Shown here piece after piece: positions 22,542 through 32,198 of a stretch of DNA of 64,000 nt. The notes below the pieces were generated by a model. It was not told where the DNA came from and ran no database searches. It saw only the letters and a program-made list of their open reading frames with translations. Positions within the stretch are counted from its first letter, which is position 1; every line of letters begins with the position of its first letter. The position numbers were made by a program, and so were the translations under genes. The stretch comes from Aphanomyces cochlioides (lineage: Eukaryota > Oomycota > Saprolegniomycetes > Saprolegniales > Verrucalvaceae), in contig JAHQRK010000015.1 in assembly GCA_019828595.1 (NCBI GenBank), positions 868,001-932,000 on the forward strand, written 5' to 3'.

Positions 22542-23510
22542 TGTTGCTCGAGGAGGTGAAAGGAAAAGTGAGCTCTGAGGTCGGCTTTCTCGCGGAAACA
22601 TCCGGTGCGTTGACGGGGGCAAGTTGTTTGATCTATTGGCAGTGAAAGTCCCAAAGTTGGGAAAAACAGAATACTCGGGTGAAAGATTTTGGTGTGACAG
22701 AAATTAGTAAAACAGAGTTCACTCCTCTGTAGTAGAGAAATTTCAAACTCAACTCTGGATCATAAATTTTCTTGGAATGTACTTAGTTTTGGTATTTAAA
22801 GTTTCAGACGGTATCACTAATCAGCCAAGTCCACAGCCTATATGCAGAACCTGCTTGAGATGGTCGTGGATTGTACAAAGGAGAGCTAGTGAGCAGTGAA
22901 TAGATGAGATGAGGAGGAAAGCTCCGTGTATCACTGGAATGCTCCGCTGAAAGGCTAGAAAAATGCACCGATACCGAATGTGATTGTCTCTTCCACAACG
23001 CTGCGTTTGAAATTACACTCCATCTGAATGGATACACCTGAGATTCATGGCCATGCGAGTATACCGGAGTGTGTATTGTGAACGTTTGTATGCATCTGGT
23101 TGATTACTGCGATACGAAGCATTACCTTCAAGACCTCTCACTGGGGAAGTGGGGAAGAAATTAGACGACCCTTACTTGAAACTGGTGGTCCGGGGCGATC
23201 CATGGAAATCTGGAAGCGTCCAAGGATGGTGTCGTCTCAAGCGTGGGACACGTTGGGCAAGGTTATATTCGTTGACTTGCCGAACTGGACAGTGCTGTTT
23301 CAACAAATGATCGTCTTGAAAACAGAGAGAGCAAGTTTAGGAAACTTTGCACAGTCAAAGCCACTTCATTTGCGTCAGTTCCATGGCAAGTTGCCGGGGG
23401 CTGTTGTGAAATAGTTTATACATGCCTATTGTATGAATATCGCTTAGCGGCCGAAATTTCAAGTATGCACTTTGAGATTGAAATTTCAACCCCTCCTTCA
23501 AAGAAACCAG

Positions 23511-25640
23511 CGTAGCAAAGTCAAGAGGGGGACTCCAACACTTCCAGGTAATAGACTTCCCCCTTTCGAAACTCTTTGTCGCATGAAATTGATGCGAAGG
23601 CATCGATAGTCTGTGGTATAGGCGCACCGAACATCCAAGTTCACATTGCTCGACTGATCTGTTCAAGTTGACATCGTCGTGACATCGTCGTGACATCCGG
23701 TGAGTCACATCCACCTCATTACAAAGATTGAAGATTCAATCACAATGCAAATGAATCTTAGAATCACCGCTGACAAGTGATCATTCTGCGCACAAACGCG
23801 TGGAGTATATCAAACGCATTGGTCAATCAGTAGTGAGTGAAAGGGCGTGAATGAAGCAGTCACAGCAAGCATTCTGCAATTCAAAGCGACCCTTCCGACA
23901 GAAACATGGTTGGCAGACGTTGAACTTCCCAATCCCAACAATCAATTAAGCCAGATTGGGATTTATTACCGCTGGGAATTGCCCACTGGGTGATACCAAG
24001 ATTCCATATCTAAGATAGTATACAAATTTCAAGCTGTTTTAAAATGTCGAATCTAGGATTGCGAACAAGGTTTGAAAGATTTTGCTGATCCAAATCATTG
24101 CCCCTGAGTATGAAAATCGAAGGACGAAATCTGGTACCATGGAGAGGAATATGAGAAGCACTCGCACGCCACGCCGTTGCGTCAAGAGGCCAATCTGGAT
24201 CTTGTTTGGAAAATATTTCTCGCGATTGATCCAGAGAGCATGGTCGCATATCCTGATACCTTTCCTTGAAGTGAGATCCAATTATTTTGAAGTCGACTGG
24301 CATTTTTAGGCTTCAAGCAGATATCCAGATGAGAATAAGGCTCGGGAAATAAAGCCGCAGTATCCACTCAAGGGGGATAGTCAGTCGCTCGCGGTCTTCT
24401 TTGCTGGTGATAAAGGCAATCCAAAGGACCAGCTATAGAGTCACCTGTAACCATTGAGGGATATCACGGTGCAGCTCGTATGCAGTCCTTTCTTTCGAGA
24501 TAGTCCACGCATATTATGGTCAATTGGACGAAAAGTTCCACATTGAAACTTTCCCAAGTCCGTCCTTGCTGCTTGGAGAACGTAAGTCGAACAATCGGGA
24601 ACAATTTCAATAGACTAAAGTCTTGACATTGGGCTTAAATTCAATCGAAAGTAAAGAACTTGAACATTCGAGGAAAACAAAAGTCTTGACAAGGGCTTAA
24701 TTTCAATGTCTAGAGTCTTGAAATATCTTGCAATACCATTTCCAGCATGGAAGACGCGGCAAGTAGAGCCTCGATTGAGCTGTAAACCTCCATTGTGTCA
24801 TCCACAACTGTGATTGGGCATGTCGACGAGAATGATCGGTTCATTTTGCATAACTTTATCAATGATTGGCTCATTGCTTTTTATCCAATACATTTATCGA
24901 ATTTGTCCTTTATGAATCTTCGACCTGCACAAGATCAGCGTATCTTTGAGTCCGACGCAATTATTTTCCAAAACGTTTATCGCATCGAGTGTCTGCGTTG
25001 AATTATTTCACGAGACGCTGAGGGTCATCTCAGGGTGTCCTACCAAGTTGATATATTCTGGCGTCACTTCATCGCGTCGTTGCAGAACATCCTGGGCTTT
25101 GACGCTCGACCATAATCCAGTGGACGAACGATAAACATAAACTTAATAATTTGTTTTAGCGCCTAACATTATATAGAATGATTTAGAAATGTACGGCGTA
25201 ATTGAATTGCATCGCGGGAACATCCAACTGAGGATAAAATCCAGGGAACGACAAAAATTCTCTATCAAGCATAACTTTTACCCGACCAATCAAATCATTC
25301 CAATTCCCGATACGATACAGTTATTTGATTGGCTGGATCAATCTATTTTTAAAGTTCACCAAGCAACGTACAGCAATCTCGATCTTCAGTCTGACCATAG
25401 AGTGCGCAGTTGCATAAATTGGTGAAATCTTGTCGAACGCAAGATCTTGATGCAGCTGGACTCTGACTATTAGCTCTAGTCCTTAGTATCCTGTGTAAAA
25501 CTCAAAGTCACAACGCAAGGGGCTATTGTTGGGATGTGCCCCAAGATTGGGAACTCGTGTTACTCCCGACAAAAAAGCGAGGCTTCAACTTTGCCCGCGA
25601 GGAGAAAGTTCATTCCTGGTTTTTCCAGCTCATTGTCAAG
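23511..25640. other. Spacer between the inverted arms, left of copy 3
   Basis: No gene is supported; only short unrelated frames occur. The region is the non-duplicated centre of the inverted duplication together with copy 3. A partly repeated phrase, AGTCTTGACA...GGGCTTAAATTCAAT, occurs near 24618-24650 and 24682-24705. The promoter of copy 3 must lie near 25480-25620. Confidence 0.4.
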
Positions 25641-27197
25641 ATGGCTATCGGTCAAGGTCAGCGCTCTGTTGCATTCAAGGACTTGGATAATGCCAAGATC
25701 GGCTCCGCCCACATTCGTGCCATGTTGGTGGCCGGCTCGGGTTTCTTCGTCGACTCGTACGATAACTTCGTCATTGGTTTGATCATTCCCATGATCGCTT
25801 GGGAATACTACCACAAGTCAAGCTTGCCTGTTGCTCGTTACGATGGTTGGGTCAAGGCCGCCTCTTCCTGGGGTAACATGGTCGGCCAAGTGTCTTTCGC
25901 TGTCCTCGGTGATATTTTGGGCCGCAAGAAGGTTTACGGTATCGAATTGATGATTTTGATCTGCGGTGCTTTGCTCTGTGTTTTCGCCGTATGTCCTGTG
26001 AACAACAACCCAGACAATGTCATTCTCATGTTGGCAATCTGGCGTTTTATTTTGGGTGTGGGCATTGGTGGTGACCCAAGTGTCCGCCGTCATTACCTCC
26101 GAATTCGCTTCCAGTGGCCGCCGCGGTCAATTCATCGCCGCTGTGTTTGCCATGCAAGGTTTCGGTATTATCACTGCAGCGATTCTCGCAATCATCATGT
26201 TGTCTGCCATGCAAAGCAAGATCGTCGAAGACACCAAGAACATTGGCTACGTCTGGCGTTTCCTTGCTGGTTTTGGCGCCATTCCCGCCCTTGCTGCTGT
26301 GTACTGGCGTCTCCGTATCCCTGAAACCCCTCGTTTCACGGTGAACGTGTTGGTGACCAAGAAGCCGCCGTCCGCAACGCCAACCAATTTTTGCAAGGAA
26401 CTGCCCACAACAACAATCTCGCTGTGCCAAAGCCCAACACATCCAAGAGCTTTTCTGAAGCTTTCCGTACCCACTTCTCCCAATGGGCCAACTTGAAGGT
26501 TTTGATCGGTTGCGCTGCGTGCTGGTTCTTCTTGGATATTGGTTACTGCGGTACTTCCCTCAACACTCCGACGATTCTTTCCATCATCGGCTATGGTTCG
26601 CCATCTTCGAAGGGTAACCAGAAGACTTACGACGATTTGTGGAACCGCGCTGTGGGTACTGCTATCATCAACATGTGCGGTACCGTCCCTAGTTACTGGT
26701 TCACCGTCTTCCTCGTCGAACCTTGGGGTCGCAAGCCCATTCAATACATGGGCTTCGTCATGCTCACGATCTTGTTTTTGGCGTTGGCTATCCGGTTGGA
26801 TAACTTCAAGGCTCACTACACGACCTTGTTCGTGGTCTTGTACTCGTTCGCCCAATTGTTCTTCAACTTTAGCCCCAACACGACGACTTTCATTATTCCT
26901 GCTGAATTCCCCACGGCTGTCCGCTCGACCGGTCACGGTATCTCTGCTGCCTCTGGTAAGGCCGGTGCCATTTTGGCCGCCCAGTGCTTCGCTGTGATTG
27001 CCAAGGGCAGCTTCGGTTTCCAAGGTGTGTTGTACATTTTCTCTGGTTGCTGCTTCATGGGTCTGCTCTTCTCTTTCTGGGTGCCCGAAACGAAGGGTCT
27101 CACTTTGGAAGAACTGTCGGGCGACAACAACGAAAAGGATATCGTTGCCGAGGAAGGATACGCCGAATCGAAGACCCCTGCAGTCAATCACGTTTAA
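25641..27197 (+). pseudogene. PHT1-type phosphate symporter, copy 3 (two compensating frameshifts)
   Basis: The start is MAIGQGQRSVAFKDLDNAKI. At about 26071-26080 two bases are missing (GGTGGTGACCCAAGTG where other copies have GGTGGTGACTACCCCGTG), which breaks the frame inside the PHT1 signature. One further base is missing near 26352 (GTTGGTGACC against GTTGGGTGACC), which restores the original frame. The roughly 95 residues between would be scrambled. Three bases are also missing near 26905 (AEFPTAV instead of AEVFPTAV). The rest is a normal transporter, ending NHV. Probably inactive unless the indels are assembly errors. Confidence 0.85.
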
Positions 27198-27879
27198 ATT
27201 TATACAGCTGTAATGTCCATCGTCTTATTCTTCGCATTCCTACCGCTGATGCACTGCAAGTACGTCACAGCGAACTTGTGACTACTCTGATGTTACAGCT
27301 ACACTTCGAATTGTACTCCTCGTAATATCGGTAGATTGTCTTGGAAGCATGTCGATATCACACTGAGAGCCAAAGAAGTGCAAGAAAATTTGCTTTTGCC
27401 AACTCATATTCGATCTCATGCTAGCCTGGAGCGAAACCACAGGCTCTAACCAAATGCGACGAAGAGCTGCTGAGTACCCAATGCTCCTGGACGAAGCAGA
27501 GCATCACCCAGTTGACGTACGTGCTGTTAGCGTTGGATGAACAGCGACCAAGCGCATCGGAGTCGCGACGCTGTGAATGCGGTCATTATCCCCATTAGCT
27601 GTCTAGTTGGAATGCTCACCGATGAGAACTACTGCGCACGTTGGCGTGCTTGATCGAAGAGGAAATCTCTCCATCGAAAGTAAAACTCAGGCTATCTTCC
27701 TGTCAGGAGATCGAAGCAGCCACATATAGTTGCTTGTCAATAGTCTAGAGCATCCAAACACCATGTGATCAATCAAGGTGGTAAGAAAGAGATGCTTTAT
27801 TGATAGGATTGGGAAGTTTACCTCTGCTCAATATTTTTCACGCCTGTACCACAGCGCAATATCATGCGACAAGCCTTGA
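27198..27879. other. Spacer right of copy 3
   Basis: No gene, RNA or mobile element is recognised. It ends where the right arm of the inverted duplication begins. Confidence 0.35.
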
Positions 27880-28571
27880 GGCCCACCTTGGCCTTTTGCC
27901 TGGAGGGGGGGTGAAATGTCGATCTCAAAGTGCATCTTTGAAATTTCTGACGAGCAGGACTAGACGCCGAGCAAATGCTACATGCAATATTCAAATCTAC
28001 ATTTTTACACAACCGTCAGCAGCACCCAGCAACTCGTCATGGAACTGACGGCGAGGGATGTGGCTATGGAGTCGTCCATTGTGGTTCCCCAGAGAGAGGC
28101 CTCGACGGTAATGCCTCGTAACGCAGTAATCAACCAGATGCATACAAACGTTCACTATACGCGGTCCAGTATACTCGCCTCGCTATGGCCATGAATCTCA
28201 GGTGTATGCATTCAGATGGAGTGTAATTTCAAATGCATTGCTGTGGAAGAGACAATCACAACCGGTATCGGCGCTATATTCCAGCCTTTCAGCAGAGAAT
28301 TCCAGTGATACACGGAGCTTTCCTCCTCATCTCATCTATTCACTGTTCATCAGCTCGCATTTGTACAATTCATCTCAAGCAGGTTCTGCATAAAGTATGT
28401 GGACTTCGCCGTTATAATCCCTTTTCAGCTGATTATTGATACCGTCTGATATATAAAATACCAAAACCAAGTACATTCCAAGAAAATCAGAGTTGAGTTT
28501 GAAATTTCTCCACCACAGAGGAGTGAACTCTGTTTTGCTAATTTCTGTCACACCAAAATCTTTCACCCGAG

Positions 28572-29891
28572 TTGGTCAGCCACAAAGTGTCTTTCGCTAT
28601 CCTCGGTGATATTTTGGGCCGCAAGAAGGTCTACGGTATCGAATTGATGATCTTGATCTGCGGAGCTTTGCTCTGCGCGTTTGCTGTGTGGCCAGTCAAC
28701 GGCAACCCTGACAACGTTTTGATCATGTTGGCTGTGTGGCGTTTCATTTTGGGTGTTGGTATTGGTGGTGACTACCCCGTGTCTGCCGTCATCACGTCTG
28801 AATTTGCCTCGAGCGATCGCCGTGGTCAACTCATCGCTGCTGTTTTCGCCATGCAAGGTTTCGGTATCATTTGCGCTGCTACCCTCGCCATTATCATGTT
28901 GGCCGCTATGCAATCCCCCATCGTTGAAAACACTAAGAACATTGGTTACGTATGGCGTTTCCTCGCTGGTTTCGGTGCTGTGCCTGCTTTGGCTGCTGTA
29001 TACTGGCGTCTCCGTATCCCTGAAACTCCTCGTTTCACTGTGAACGTGTTGGGTGACCAAGAAGCCGCCGTCCGTAACGCCAACCAATTTTTGCAAGGTA
29101 CCGCTCATGACAACAACATCTCCGTCCCCAAGCCCAACACTGCCAAGTCTTTCTCGGAAGCGTTCCGCACTCACTTCTCTCAATGGGCCAACTTGAAGGT
29201 TTTGATCGGTTGTGCTGCCTGTTGGTTCTTCTTGGATATTGGTTACTACGGCACCAACCTGAACACTCCTACCATCTTGTCTATCATCGGTTACGGTACC
29301 CCCACCTCCAAGGGTAACCAAAAGATCTATGATGACTTGTGGAATCGCGCTGTGGGTACTGCTATCATCAACATGTGCGGTACCGTCCCTGGTTACTGGT
29401 TCACTGTCTTCCTCGTCGAACCTTGGGGCCGCAAGCCTATCCAATACTTGGGTTTCGGTATGCTCACCATTCTTTTCTTGATCATGGCTATCTGGTTGGA
29501 CGACTTCAAGGCTCACTACACGACCTTGTTCGTGGTCTTGTACTCGTTCGCTCAATTGTTCTTCAACTTTGGCCCCAACTCGACCACTTTCATCATTCCA
29601 GCTGAAGTGTTCCCCACGGCTGTCCGTTCGACCGGTCATGGTATTTCTGCCGCCTCTGGTAAGGCTGGTGCCATCATTGCCGCTCAATGCTTTGCCGTCA
29701 TTGCCAAGGGCAGCTTCGGTTTCAAGGGTGTGTTGTACATCTTTTTCGGCTGCTGCTTGATGGGCTTTTTGTTCTCCTTCTGGGTGCCTGAAACCAAGGG
29801 CCTCACTTTGGAAGAATTGTCGGGCGACAACGTTGAAAAGGATGTCGCCGATGACTACGCTGAAAGCAAGACCCCTGTGGCTCAAGTTTAA
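28572..29891 (+). pseudogene. PHT1-type phosphate symporter, copy 4 (5'-truncated)
   Basis: The transporter sequence begins at about residue 84 (VSFAILGDILGRKKVYG) and runs open to the normal C-terminus KTPVAQV. Compared with copy 2, about 380 bp covering the ATG and the first 83 codons plus near-promoter sequence are missing. The sequence CTTTCACCCGAGT from the upstream region is joined directly to the gene interior. An ATG at 28572 could give a short version lacking the first two membrane segments, but activity is unlikely. Confidence 0.85.
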
Positions 29892-30699
29892 ATCTGTTTT
29901 AACCTGTATATATAAGTAGTCTGTGTCCTCTTATTTTGTTTAATGTCGTGTTGTCGTTCTGCTGCCAGTCGTGGATGGATATTTCAATGCTGAGCGAGAT
30001 ATATCAATCTTTTCATGTTGAATGTGCCAGTGCATTTTTTGCGGTGGTCACATTGTATTCTTTGACTCTTGTAAAAAACTCCTGTGCCCCTCAAGATCTA
30101 CCAGACTGCTACAAGTATTTGTTGTTGGGCTTAACCTTCTCACGATTTCAAAAACATGCCATGGAAGATGACATTGTCGAGTCAAACCCTATGTCTGATG
30201 CCACGTGGGGAAGTCTGTGGAAGAGGAACTTGCGCTCTCTGGCACGATATCCACGCGTCGAGTGGAGAGATTCAAGCCTCATCGTTTGAAATTCGTTGGT
30301 TATCGTCGGCCTCTTTGTCGCATGCGTATCAAATGTGCGTCCAAGTGCACAGATTTCATGGCGAGAAAGTTCAGGAGGGTGACATCGACATTTCAATTTC
30401 GGGGCTTGCGTCAGGGGTTTCCCCTCAAAGATTCACCCCAATTTAAAAATCCATACAAGTCAATTTACGACTTCCCAGCTGCTACGTTCGAAGCACCAAG
30501 TCCAAAGAATTGTCTTATATCACACTTCTTAAGAGAAAACACCTTCCGCTGTTTTCTCTGTGGGCAATAGACCACAACCAGAGCGGTGTTCACTTATTGA
30601 AGCCTCTTCCGCATCATTCCAAATTTTACTTTGTAAGCTGAATTTCAATGAAAGAGTTGGAATATGTACTTAATTAGAAGAACTGTTTGCCCCAAAGTT

Positions 30700-30723
30700 G
30701 AGGAATAGCCCGGTGAAAACATT
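30700..30723 (+). promoter_or_regulatory. Conserved upstream motif of phosphate transporter copy 5
   Basis: GAGGAATAGCCCGGTGAAAA followed by CATT lies about 184 bp before the ATG and matches the motifs upstream of copies 1 and 6. Because copies 1 and 5 are paralogous arms, only the match with copy 6 is informative. Confidence 0.4.
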
Positions 30724-30906
30724 CGTTCTTATCCCGGTTCTATGTCAAGTTGATTGGGAAAAGTGAAACTCAATTTCTTGGGATGGGACCGACGTGGAGG
30801 GCGCATCCCCGGACCATTGAAGTTCCTCTCTCGTTGCTCCGTATGTAACTCGCTCGGTGAACTTTCAGCCCAAGACTCATTCTTCCCTTCGCCTCCTCGA
30901 GCAACA

Positions 30907-31114
30907 ATGGCAGTCGGTCAAGGTCAACGCTCCGTCGCGTTCAAGGATTTGGATACCGCCAAGTTCGGTCCCGCCCACATCCGCGCCATGTTGGTGGCTG
31001 GTTCGGGTTTCTTCGTCGACTCGTACGATAACTTTGTGATCGGTTTGATCGTTCCCATGATTGCTTGGGAATACTACGGCAAGTCCAGCTTGCCTTCGTC
31101 CCGCGCTGATGGTT
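30907..31114 (+). pseudogene. PHT1-type phosphate symporter, copy 5, 5' part (split by Polinton)
   Basis: This is the first 208 nt of an otherwise intact gene, starting MAVGQGQRSVAFKDLD. It breaks off after SSRADG where the Polinton begins. The remaining 1346 nt continue at 48211. Together they make 1554 nt, exactly the length of intact copy 1, with no base lost, so the split is due only to the insertion. A TAG at 31115-31117 region of the element ends the reading frame shortly after the junction. Confidence 0.92.
31109..31114. repeat. Left target-site duplication ATGGTT of the Polinton
   Basis: ATGGTT directly precedes the left terminal repeat and is repeated at 48205-48210 directly after the right terminal repeat. 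The uninterrupted paralogue copy 6 has a single GATGGTTGGGTC. Maverick/Polinton elements make 5-6-bp duplications. Confidence 0.95.
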
Positions 31115-31366
31115 AGTAGTATATAATAGTGCCGCAGCCTGTCAATTTTTTTTCAAAAGTTCTCACCCCAACCAATCGTCCCATCTGTATGCTGATTCTG
31201 AGTCTGATGATGCTATATCAAGGTTTTCCATCCTTTTCATCAGATGATAGCATTCACCCAAACAAGTTGATTACGATGAAACCACGACATTAGGTGAATC
31301 ATTCTCGACACATGGAAGGGGCCTTATAAACGATCGAATGACTCATATGCGAAGGTATCAAAATTG
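31115..31366 (+). repeat. Left terminal inverted repeat of the Polinton
   Basis: The first 150 bp or so match the reverse complement of the right end with only one difference that I see (position 11, A against G). After that there are scattered mismatches until about 31366. The repeat starts AG, as usual for Mavericks. Similarity stops abruptly beyond TCAAAATTG. Confidence 0.92.
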
Positions 31367-31674
31367 GATAAAAGTTGATTGAACTTGACACAAGAATTAG
31401 AGAATTGTGATTATTATTATGAAAGTATTTAATAATGAAAAAATTGTATTCTCGAAAAGTTTTTTTTATCGGATTTCAAAGAAATATAAATTTTGAAAGA
31501 CTTAAAAGGGGTTTCAAAGCCATTTCATAATCAATTTTAAACTTATATTTTGTATAACTCATATAAATAAAATAAACTGAACAATTAAATAAACAATTTA
31601 TGATATTAATTTATAGAATTTATTATTTATCAAAATATAATTTCCTGATCTTAATATAGCAAGATAATATAATT
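31367..31674. other. AT-rich non-coding lead of the Polinton
   Basis: Very AT-rich with no open frame that looks real. It probably holds promoter sequence for the first small genes. A run of seven T is present near 31461-31467. Confidence 0.45.
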
Positions 31675-31836
31675 ATGTGCCTTAGTTCTAAAGAATTAAT
31701 TTTAATAGGAGATATTGTGTCATACGAAATTTGTGATAGAATGTGGTGTAGACCTGATAAAACTTGTTGCTATAAAGTTAAAAAATTATATCAATGCCCA
31801 AAATGTAAAATTACGATAATTAAACGAAGAAATTAA
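31675..31836 (+). CDS. Small cysteine-rich (zinc-ribbon-like) protein, 53 aa
   Basis: The open frame MCLSSKELILIGDIVSYEIC continues with a WC, a CC pair and CPKCK and ends KRRN, TAA at 31834-31836. Seven cysteines, with the final CPKC knuckle, suggest metal binding. It lies between the left terminal repeat and the polymerase gene and shares the element's AT-rich codon use. The function is unknown; it could be a small regulatory or DNA-binding protein. Support is only the open frame and cysteine spacing. Confidence 0.45.
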   Translation: MCLSSKELILIGDIVSYEICDRMWCRPDKTCCYKVKKLYQCPKCKITIIKRRN

Positions 31837-31884
31837 TTAATCAATCTTGATATTATTTTCTTAATAATATATACATACGTTGAT

Positions 31885-32079
31885 ATGGGAAAAACAATTT
31901 ATAAAACAGATGAAGAACGAATTGCAGCTCAGCGCGAATCATTGCGAAAATATAGAGCTAAAGTAAAAGATAAACTCCTTGCTTGGCAAAGAGACTATGA
32001 CAGAGCTCGTGCAGAAGAAAGAAAAAGCCGAAATCAAATGAAGAAATATATAAAAGAATTAAGTAATATTGAAATATAA
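31885..32079 (+). CDS. Small basic helical protein, 64 aa
   Basis: MGKTIYKTDEERIAAQRESL starts a strongly charged, mostly helical protein (RKYRAKVKDKLLAWQRDYDR and so on) that resembles the basic region of leucine-zipper-like DNA-binding proteins. A TATATA element lies about 12-17 nt before the ATG. The family is not recognised; a DNA-binding or transcription role is a guess. Confidence 0.55.
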   Translation: MGKTIYKTDEERIAAQRESLRKYRAKVKDKLLAWQRDYDRARAEERKSRNQMKKYIKELSNIEI

Positions 32080-32198
32080 TTATTTAATTTTTTTGTATCA
32101 TATAAAAAATTTCTATCTTGATATATAATTTTAATATTATAATATAATATCAAGATTTTAAAACTTTCAAAATTTTTATAATTTGACAAATATATCCA

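Larger units (their letters stand above)
18050..23510. repeat. Left arm of a large inverted duplication (transporter copies 1 and 2)
   Basis: This arm, read on the minus strand, matches the plus strand of about 27880-31114 joined to 48205-49640. Shared parts include the 3' flank of copy 1 (also seen after copy 5), the whole intergenic stretch with GTTGGTTATCGTTGGCCTC-like sequence, copy 2 (matching copy 4) and its promoter side out to about 23500. The intergenic distance between the two transporters is 1314 bp here and 1015 bp in the right arm; a 279-bp MITE plus its duplication explains nearly all of the difference. Confidence 0.75.
27880..31114. repeat. Right arm of the large inverted duplication (transporter copies 4 and 5)
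   Basis: This arm matches the left arm (18050-23510) in the opposite orientation. It contains copy 4, the intergenic region without the MITE, and the start of copy 5. The arm continues beyond the Polinton at 48205-49640. Differences: a deletion that removed the start of copy 4, and about 200 bp at 23160-23360 found only in the left arm. Confidence 0.75.

Noticed and set aside
30156..30570. Overlapping open frames between transporter copies 4 and 5
   Set aside because: The same DNA in the left arm is interrupted by a MITE and has no conserved frame, so it is promoter/intergenic sequence.
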